A stretch of DNA of 64,000 nt from Crocosphaera watsonii WH 8501 (GTDB lineage Bacteria > Cyanobacteriota > Cyanobacteriia > Cyanobacteriales > Microcystaceae). Below the pieces are notes generated by a model that had not been told where the DNA came from, searched no databases, and saw only the letters and a list, made by a program, of their open reading frames with translations. The stretch covers positions 558,001-622,000 of the forward strand of contig NZ_AADV02000001.1 in assembly GCF_000167195.1 (NCBI RefSeq). The letters run 5' to 3'. Shown one piece after another: positions 57,698 to 64,000 of the stretch (positions are counted from its first letter, which is position 1; every line of letters starts with the position of its first letter). A program made the position numbers and the translations under genes.

Positions 57698-57721
57698 ACC
57701 CACCATAACAAGTTGGTGGGT
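57698..57721 (+). terminator. Stem-loop after the carotenoid-isomerase-like gene
   Basis: ACCCACC pairs with GGTGGGT over a 10-base loop, then TATTGC. It lies 23 bases after the stop. The T run is weak, so it may be a factor-dependent end. Confidence 0.5.
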
Positions 57722-58262
57722 TATTGCTGTAGAGCTAAAAGCAGATATTATCCTTGAGTTGTTGGAAAAGCAAGCGAGTAGCACAGAACGTTAAGCGCAT
57801 AATAGCATCTTTCCCCTTAGCTTGCTTAACCTCCTTGAAATTGTCCCATTTCTTCCCCAACTTTTTCCCTATCTCTGTATTTAACCGCTTAGGTGGTTTA
57901 GGACAGATACTGGACAGACACCATATATAATAATTCTGTCTAAAAGCCACTTAAACCCATTACTACCCGGTGGAAAGGGTTGGAAGCTTCCCACGATAAC
58001 CTTACCTCTAGTAAGGTTATTTCGACTGGTTGCCATCCAGTTCTCATTCAGGTGGGGAGGGGAAAACATTCCTGATCCGGTTCACCCAGTCAAGGATGAC
58101 TTTAACCGAAAATAAACTCAGGTTATATGCCACTTGATACTCGTTAACTAAGTTTTTAACATCGTCTTCCCATACTTCTATCTTCTCGGGATCAACCTCC
58201 TCAACTTCATCATCTTTGAGATCGCCTTCTTCATTCATTTCCCCTGTTTCTGGATCGTAGTT
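57722..58262 (-). pseudogene. Decayed gene of unknown function, truncated by IS-C copy 4
   Basis: Several minus-strand frames appear to be parts of one older gene. The first (58262 to 58044), open from the IS boundary, reads YDPETGEMNEEGDLKDDEVE and a helix VNEYQVAYNLSLFSVKVILD. A later one (57735..57950, another frame) reads KRLNTEIGKKLGKKWDNFKE and IMRLTFCATRLLFQQLKD. I cannot place it in a family. A perfect 10-bp hairpin ATAACCTTAC/GTAAGGTTAT lies at 57996..58020. It is not expected to yield a functional protein. Confidence 0.35.
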
Positions 58263-59948
58263 AGGGTTTGCTGAATAAAAGCAAAACCCTATTCTTTAAA
58301 AGGTTACACCCATATTCGCGATCGCAAAAAAGATCAGCTTTGTCGGCTACAAACCGCTATAATTGGTAGAAACACCTCCCAGTTGTTGGTCAAGAACAAA
58401 TGTATCGAAAAGAGGAGCAACCTTTACCGCCCCCAGAAAAATTTGAATTACCTTTCGAGGGCAAATTGTCCCCCAATAATCGTTGGGTAATCATGGCAGA
58501 GTTGATACCTTGGGATGATTTTGAGGAAGAATATGCTAAACTTTTTTCAGCAGAAAAAGGCGCGCCAGCCAAACTATTTAGAATGGCATTAGGGACATTA
58601 ATTATTAAGGAAAAATTAGGAACAAGTGATAGAGAAACTATAGAACAGATTAGAGAAAATCCCTATCTACAATACTTTATAGGTTTAAATTGTTATCAAC
58701 AAGAGCCACCACTGGAATCTTCAATGCTAGTTCATTTTAGGAAAAGAATTGATGGAGAATTGATAAACAAAATCAATAAAAAATAGTAAAAAGAGAAATA
58801 GACAAGAGTGATAAAGAAGTAAAAAAAAAGGATTGTCTCCAAGAAAAAGGAGAAAAAATAAAAAATAAAGGTAAACTAATTTTAGATGCGACTTGTGCGC
58901 CAGCAGACATCAAATACCCAACGGATTTAGGCATATTAAATCAAGCCAGAATTGAGACAGAAAGAATAATAGATAATCTTTATAAACCATTAAGAGTAAA
59001 ATTGAGAAAAAAGCCGAGAACTTCTAGAAAAATGCTAGAAAGGAATACTTAAAAGTAGCTAAAAAACGAAAGTTTCTTATCAGAAAGAAGAAAGCTATCG
59101 GGAAACAGTTAAAATACTTAAGAAAATTTAGGAAATATAGAAGACTTAATTCAAGCTGGGGCTTCCCTGGAAAATCTGAGTAAAAGACAGAAAAATTGTC
59201 TAGAGACTATCAAAAAAGTTTATGAACAACAACAGTCAATGTGGGAGAATAAGACCCAGAGTGTTCCTCAAAGAATTGTAAGTTTAACTCAACCGCATAT
59301 TCGTCCAATAGTGAGGGGAAAAGCAGGAAACCCAATAGATTTTGGAGCTAAACTCTCAGTAAGCTGTGTAGATAACTATGTGTTTCTAGACAAAATAAGT
59401 TGGGAAAACTTCAATGAATCTTGTCATTTAAAAGAACAAGTAGAAAAGTATAAAGAAACGTTTGGCTATTATCCCGAATCCGTCCATGTAGATAAAATTT
59501 ATCGAACTAGGGAAAACAGAAATTGGTGTAAGGAAAGAGGGATAAGAATCAGTGGTCCGAAGTTAGGAAGACCTCCGAAAAATGTCAGTGAAGAAGAAAA
59601 GAAACAAGCCCACTCCGATGAATGCTTCCGTAATGCTATTGAGGGAAAGTTTGGACAAGCTAAACGAAGATTTAGCCTAAATCTCGTGATGACAAAACTC
59701 CCTGAAACCTCCATTACATCTATTGCTATTACATTTTTAGTTGTCAATCTTTCTAAACTTCTGAGGCAGTTTTTGTCGCTTTTTTTGTCCTTATTTACTA
59801 ACAATAGAACAGGGGAACTCATCAAACCGCCTTTCATTAGTTTTGATTATACTTTAAACAATTTTTATGTACTAAAACTTATTGATTTGTCAGAAAATTC
59901 TTGGTCAAAAGTGGCATAAATTTTGGAGAAACTTTTTCAGCAAACCCT
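58263..59948 (+). mobile_element. IS-C, copy 4 (decayed, no target duplication)
   Basis: The copy is 1686 bp. The left flank is the decayed gene (ending GTAGTT). The right flank is the terminal 41 bases of an IS1634-type element. No 4-bp duplication is present, so the junction was rearranged. Confidence 0.88.
58400..59919 (+). pseudogene. IS-C transposase with several small deletions
   Basis: The first frame ends at INKK because an A run is six rather than seven bases long (58780s). Further one-base losses in the region 59028..59130 (for example AGAAAAATGC for AGAAAAATTGC) change frame again. The last 226 residues, with the second Asp and the Glu of the DDE triad, are collinear with the intact copy. 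Confidence 0.88.
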
Positions 59949-59989
59949 ATGTATTTTTTTATACTACATTTTGAAGTGCGGAATCTGGG
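59949..59989 (-). mobile_element. Remnant of IS1634-type left end
   Basis: The 41 bases ATGTATTTTTTTATACTACA then TTTTGAAGTGCGGAATCTGGG match the left end at 34083..34126 in reverse, with one single-base difference. They truncate the phytochrome gene and are themselves cut by IS-C copy 4. Confidence 0.85.
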
Positions 59990-61632
59990 ATTTAAGGGAG
60001 TGCGTAATTCATGACTCATCTTGGCCAAAAATTGGCCTTTAGCTAAATTCGCTTGATTAGCTTTTCTGGTTGTTTCTTCGAGAATAGACTGGGAATAACC
60101 CAAAACTGCTAATAGCAAGGTACCTCTTAATTCTTCGGCTGCGTCTATTTCTAAAGACTTCCAAGGAAGGGATTTTCCTGTCACAATTTCTTTCCATTGG
60201 AGAAAAGAATTCCGAGGACATAGCTCAGTATTTCCTTGGGAATCGGTTATTAATTTAACATCATAAGGATTACCCGCCCATTGTACTTCATAAGTTTGTT
60301 CAGGCCGAAACCAGATAATATGATAGGTACTATTATTGGCAGCAAGAGAAATAGCTAAAATTCCTGAAGCAATTTCTTTAATTTTTCTGGAAATAGGATA
60401 TGACTCTGTGAGAATATCTGTAAAAAAACATCCTTTTTTTTAGGGAGCAAAAAATCATTTATCAATGCTTTAATTTGCTTTTTTTTAGGGGTATTTCCCT
60501 TAACATAAATTTTATTATCTAGACAAATAGCGATTCCTCTCGCAGAAATCAACTTGAGAAAACTATCACCATTTTTCTGAATAATATTGTCAATAAAATC
60601 ATGTTTATTCTTATTTTTTGATAGTTCTTCTTTAATCCTTTTCTTAATCTCTTTAATTGTCTGACGATACTGACGAAAACTTTTTTCTTCTTCATACATT
60701 AGTTTGAGAGAAAAAATTTCCCCTAAAAGTTCACAGATTTTGCGAATTTCGTAAATCACATATTTAGGGGAATAATGATGACAAGCAATCAGTCCCCAAA
60801 GCTTGTTTTCCTTGAGCAAAGAAATGTTGAAAGAAGCAGTTACTCCCATATTTTTCAGATATTCAATATGACAGGGTGCAATACTTCGTAAAAACGCATT
60901 CTGCAAATCTAATTTTTTCTTTTTGAGCGGATGTTTACGGGGAAGTATAGGAATAGGTTCATCATGAATATTGGGAATCATTCTTAGCAATTTCTTACTA
61001 AAAAATTGTCTCGCTGGATTAGGAATGTCATAATAAGGGTAATGTAATCCTAAATAACTTTCGATATCTTCCCGTTTATTTTCAGCAATAACCACTCCAC
61101 TATCATCATTCTCGAAACGATAAATTAAAACCCGATCAAATTTTGTGATTTTTCTGATCTCTTCAGTTATTTTTGCTGAAAGTTTCTTCAGATCGTTAGT
61201 TTTTCCAGTATTAATAATTGCGTCTTGAAATAGCTTATAATAATCAATATTTTTATTATTATCATTTAACTTAAAAGTTTCCAATTCGCCAATAATACTA
61301 TCTTGCACTCTATGAAAAATACCTTTAAATTGTGTATCATATTTCTTCTTTTTTAGTTTAATAATATCCACAAAATGATTATTATTCTCAAGTATATTTT
61401 TGATGTTTTTAATTTGTTTTAAATACATTAAATAAGTTAAAGGTTTACCCAGTAATGTCTTAGGTTTAACCCCTAAAAATCTTTTTGTATTTTCGCTAAC
61501 TTGAATAATAGTAAAGGTTTTGATGTCAATTACTAATAATACACCATGAGGTTGAATCGAACCAGGATAGCGAAAATCAAAGTTTTCATATTTTTTGTAA
61601 TCATTTAACGATAAATTTCTCATATTCTTCAA
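59990..61632 (-). pseudogene. Phytochrome-like histidine kinase, frameshifted and truncated
   Basis: A PAS_2 domain (about 18-125; YPGSIQPHGVLLVIDIKT) is followed by a GAF domain (140-310) with the chromophore-binding Cys254-His255 in LRSIAPCHIEYLKNMGV and the DIP motif in YYDIPNPARQFF; PHY begins after 330. After KKKDVF a seven-T run diverts the frame into a stop at 60355. With one more T, the PHY domain continues (TDILTESYPISRKIKE onwards) to the kinase H-box AKMSHELRTPLN at 60000, where the IS1634-type end cuts it. The ATPase domain is missing. The Cys suggests it once bound a bilin. Confidence 0.85.
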
Positions 61633-61684
61633 GAGATATTGTTGATAATCTAGTCATATTTTATTGGGATTTACAATCAGTGAA

Positions 61685-62134
61685 TCAAGCTTCTTTTTCT
61701 AACAGCAAAGTTACTGGCCCATCATTATTAATACTCACCTCCATCATTGCTCCAAATATCCCCGTTTCAACCTTCAAACCACTCTTTTTTAACTGCTCAA
61801 CAAATAAATTATATAATTTCTCTGCTTCAGCAGGAGGGGCAGAATTACTAAAAGAAGGACGGCGGCCTTGACGACAATCCCCATATAAAGTAAACTGACT
61901 AATAACTAATAATTCCCCTCCAATATCCTGAACCGATTTTGTCCATTTACTTTCAGAATTTTCATCGGAAAATAATCGTAATTCTAAACATTTACGCACC
62001 ATCCAATTAATTTCATTGATACTATCATTAGTAGCAATTCCCACTAACAAATTTAATCCTTTCTCTATCTTTCCCACAATCTCCCCATTAACCCTTACTT
62101 GCGACGACCTTACTCGTTGAATAATGACACGCAT
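61685..62134 (-). CDS. dtd: D-aminoacyl-tRNA deacylase
   Basis: The 149-residue enzyme removes D-amino acids from tRNA. The motifs [17 protein letters not shown] and [10 protein letters not shown] are the two catalytic-site signatures. Start is set at MRVIIQRV (62134), as in the family; the ORF extends 11 codons upstream without a conserved part. Confidence 0.93.
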   Translation of the reverse strand: MRVIIQRVRSSQVRVNGEIVGKIEKGLNLLVGIATNDSINEINWMVRKCLELRLFSDENSESKWTKSVQDIGGELLVISQFTLYGDCRQGRRPSFSNSAPPAEAEKLYNLFVEQLKKSGLKVETGIFGAMMEVSINNDGPVTLLLEKEA

Positions 62135-62350
62135 AAGCAATTTATTATTTTGAAATTTAATTATCAATTAATTATTTTACCAGTTTTATTAATAAAAACA
62201 CCAATAATAATAGGCTAGAGAATAACAATCGATTGTACTCCGTATGTTTCTTTACAAAAATTTACAAAAAGTAACTACATTGGTAAAGCAAAATTAAGTT
62301 AAAGTTCATTTAACTTGACTTAGTCTATGTTTCCTGTTATCTGAATCAGT

Positions 62351-62809
62351 ATGGTCTCCAACAATGATAAAAGTAATCGTGTCTTTTTGTATGAAGTAAT
62401 GATTAACCCCAAAATGGTTAAACCGATTCAGATTAACGGTTTATTTCAACGTCGGGGTAAATTTTACTTAAGGGTGCCTTATGATAGGATGAGCCAAGAA
62501 ATGCAGAGAATCAGCCGTTTGGGGGGTAAAATTCTCAATATTGTTGCTATTAGTGCATTAGATGACCTTTCTAGCCACCATGAGGATGATTTTCACTGGT
62601 GGGTGGAAATTACCACCACTCGTCCCCATTGTATCTATTACTTTGGTCCTTTTGACAACTTTCCCGAAGCTTATGGACATCATGGGGGTTATGTGGAAGA
62701 CTTGCAAGAAGAAGGGGCGCAAGGGATTATCATAAATATAAAACAGTGCCAACCCTTAGTGTTGACCCAAGAATTAGAAGAAGAATCTTATCATATATTT
62801 AATGATTAG
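62351..62809 (+). CDS. CpcD-like/DUF1816 phycobilisome-associated protein
   Basis: Residues 18-75 (FQRRGKFYLRVPYDRMSQEM, then RISRLGGKILNI) resemble the CpcD linker domain that caps phycobilisome rods or joins core parts. Residues 80-140 (DDFHWWVEITTTRPHCIYYF, then GPFDNFPEAYGHHGGYVEDL) are DUF1816, which appears in a group of phycobilisome-linked proteins. The pair in one chain suggests an adaptor or assembly protein. Ten bases separate it from the lyase gene, so they are probably co-transcribed. Confidence 0.8.
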   Translation: MVSNNDKSNRVFLYEVMINPKMVKPIQINGLFQRRGKFYLRVPYDRMSQEMQRISRLGGKILNIVAISALDDLSSHHEDDFHWWVEITTTRPHCIYYFGPFDNFPEAYGHHGGYVEDLQEEGAQGIIINIKQCQPLVLTQELEEESYHIFND

Positions 62810-62819
62810 GAACCCAAAC

Positions 62820-63413
62820 ATGGACGCACTCAAATTTTTTCAAAATAGTTCAGGAAAATGGCGATCGCAACGTACAACCCATCATTTAGCTTTCAGAAGG
62901 GCTGAAATTGGCGATTCTGAGATTTATGTAGAGGCATTAGAGGCAGATAACCCCAAAATCATCGAAATTTGCCAAATGCACGACGTTGACCCCGCTTTAG
63001 CTGTTGGTGGTGCTTTTGTCAGTTGGGATGGTTCCATGGCCTGGGATAGAAACGAAGAAAACCACACTGGAACCACCATTTTTGCTCTCATTCCTGAAAA
63101 AGATAACCCCAGAGAAGGTGTTTTATTGAGAGAAAGAGGTTATGCGGAAATCGTTCCCATTGCTGGCCGTTATCATCTGGATGGCGATGATGCCCTAGTT
63201 TTAATCACCGAATACGATACCATGAGTACCATTGAGAGGTTTTGGTTTGTTAACCCAAACCTACGGTTAAGGACTAGCACCGTGCAAAGGTTTGGAGGGT
63301 TTAATACCGCCACATTTTGTGCAGAAATGCGCCAAGGGGATGATGTGGACTCAGAAACCCAAACAAGCAATATTACCCCTTTCAACTTGGGTTATTCCAT
63401 CACAGGATGGTAA
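62820..63413 (+). CDS. cpcS: Phycobiliprotein lyase, CpcS/CpeS family
   Basis: The 197-residue lipocalin-like beta-barrel attaches bilins to Cys84-type sites in phycobiliproteins. Family segments include MDALKFFQNSSGKWRSQRTT, HHLAFRRAEIGDSEIYV, GGAFVSWDGSMAWDR and RTSTVQRFGGFNTATFCAE. The start is set at MDALKFF (62820), since this begins the family; the ORF's earlier ATG at 62802 overlaps the previous gene. It may be CpcS-III or CpeS; I cannot separate them. Confidence 0.88.
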   Translation: MDALKFFQNSSGKWRSQRTTHHLAFRRAEIGDSEIYVEALEADNPKIIEICQMHDVDPALAVGGAFVSWDGSMAWDRNEENHTGTTIFALIPEKDNPREGVLLRERGYAEIVPIAGRYHLDGDDALVLITEYDTMSTIERFWFVNPNLRLRTSTVQRFGGFNTATFCAEMRQGDDVDSETQTSNITPFNLGYSITGW

Positions 63414-63448
63414 ATTATCAGTGATCAGTGACCAGTATTCCTTTTTTA

Positions 63449-63514
63449 GGGCTTAATAATATTAAGCCCCTACAACTCCCCCCTCTCCCCACACTCCCCA
63501 CACTCCCCCTCTCC
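63449..63514. terminator. Hairpin plus C-rich repeat after cpcS
   Basis: GGGCTTAATA-A-TATTAAGCCC is a perfect stem (63449..63469), followed by a run of CCCCACACT/CCCCCTCT tandem units to 63514. The hairpin could stop cpcS transcription ahead of cpcG. The C-rich run could make the opposite strand G-rich enough to fold. Confidence 0.45.
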
Positions 63515-63656
63515 CGAAACTAACAAGTAGGAAAACAGGATGACTTTTTCTCATTTTTTGTAACATTTTTTAACATTTAACCGTTTAACGACCCCAACTC
63601 CCTTATGATTAGGATTAAAGTTTTAAAGACTTTGTAAAATAACGGAGGTTCTTTCT

Positions 63657-64000
63657 TTGGCTATTCCTCTTTTAAATTACGCGCCTAAAACCCAAAATGC
63701 GCGTGTAGAAGGATACGTTGTACCAGGAGACGATCAACCCATCATTTTCAGCACTGAGAATGTTCTCTCTCCTGGAGACATGGATGTTTTAATCGAAGCA
63801 GCTTATCGTCAAATCTTTTTCCATGCGTTCAAACAGGATCGTGAACGCTTTTTAGAGTCCCAACTTCGTGACGGACAAATCACCGTGCGGGACTTCATTC
63901 GTGGTTTGCTCCTTTCTAATACCTTTGTTACCAGCTTTTACGAGAAAAACAGTAACTATCGTTATGTTGAGCAATGTGTTCAACGGGTATTAGGACGAGA
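63657..64000 (+). CDS. cpcG: Phycobilisome rod-core linker, 5' part
   Basis: The N-terminal 115 residues are [20 protein letters not shown], then [40 protein letters not shown] and [20 protein letters not shown], the start of the pfam linker domain of CpcG, which joins phycocyanin rods to the core. The start is TTG at 63657, with GGAGG eight bases upstream and the family's MA-x-PLL opening. It runs off the right edge. Confidence 0.93.
   Translation, partial: MAIPLLNYAPKTQNARVEGYVVPGDDQPIIFSTENVLSPGDMDVLIEAAYRQIFFHAFKQDRERFLESQLRDGQITVRDFIRGLLLSNTFVTSFYEKNSNYRYVEQCVQRVLGR

Noticed and set aside
57881-58069. 62-codon frame as a real gene
   Set aside because: It overlaps the decayed gene in another frame, is rich in chance-like residues and has no start signal.

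Overview
The window comes from a unicellular cyanobacterium, most likely Crocosphaera watsonii or a close relative. The evidence is: frequent GCGATCGC (HIP1-type) octamers; phycobilisome genes (a CpcS-type lyase and the start of cpcG at the right edge); the circadian/light output regulator rpaA; a cyanobacterial hfq-dapF pair; a split DnaE intein whose C-half matches my memory of the C. watsonii one; and a very heavy transposon load. The chromosome here is AT-rich, with short single-gene or two-gene units separated by insertion sequences.

Layout. 1-6701: a large secreted beta-helix repeat gene on the minus strand, cut by an IS1380-family element and ending in a solute-binding-domain remnant that is itself cut by an IS1634-type element. 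6850-9586: a TIGR03032/TPR gene with an internal deletion, an IS605 remnant and a J-domain chaperone. 9640-12251: a nest of three truncated mobile elements. 12252-13056: the back half of a Gfo/Idh/MocA oxidoreductase. 13090-17439: an NAD-biosynthesis operon (pncB-nadD-Nudix regulator-nadE). 17529-21666: a Dam-type methylase with an internal stop, an IS, a RAYT transposase with a REP-like palindrome, and an abortive-infection (Abi_C) gene. 21774-25124: ribonucleotide reductase with an intein. 25362-33041: an IS, a truncated glycosyltransferase, the dnaE C-half with its trans-splicing intein, hisA, an ECF sigma/anti-sigma pair, comFB, hfq and dapF. 33042-36341: an IS605 remnant, a complete IS1634-type element and a PEP-CTERM gene remnant. 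36445-43989: a toxin-antitoxin pair, an FAD enzyme, mutL, rpaA, a DICT-domain histidine kinase and tRNA-Leu. 44001-48120: conserved cyanobacterial genes of poorly known role, with a pair of inverted 94-bp repeats around three of them. 48409-59989: further IS copies around a HAD phosphatase, queG, an HpnI-like glycosyltransferase, an IS200/IS605 element inside a destroyed dehydrogenase gene, and a carotenoid-isomerase-like gene. 59990-61632: a decayed phytochrome kinase. 61685-64000: dtd, then a phycobilisome cluster (CpcD-DUF1816 protein, CpcS-type lyase, cpcG).

Mobile elements dominate. One family (called IS-C here; a DUF772-type DDE transposase with ends AGGGTTTGCTGA and AATT target duplications) is present as four copies plus one remnant. 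Only the copy at 25362-27054 has an intact transposase. Two IS1380 copies share the same 5' frameshift. Several junctions lack matching flanks, which indicates recombination or deletion between copies rather than simple insertion. At least six host genes are truncated or interrupted: the beta-helix gene, TIGR03032-TPR, Gfo/Idh, the glycosyltransferase, the HIBADH-like gene and the phytochrome. The methylase and several transposases carry point nonsense or homopolymer indels.

The functional highlights are the NAD operon with a catalytically degenerate Nudix regulator, the two inteins in DNA synthesis enzymes (one in cis in NrdA immediately before the radical cysteine, one in trans in DnaE), a putative phage-defence Abi gene next to a RAYT, and the phycobilisome assembly genes at the right end. 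I found no CRISPR array, rRNA or prophage. I see no clearly new system; the most unusual single items are the NrdA intein with a Gly-Gln C-terminus, the shared IS1380 frameshift and the in-frame palindrome insertion in a TnpB.
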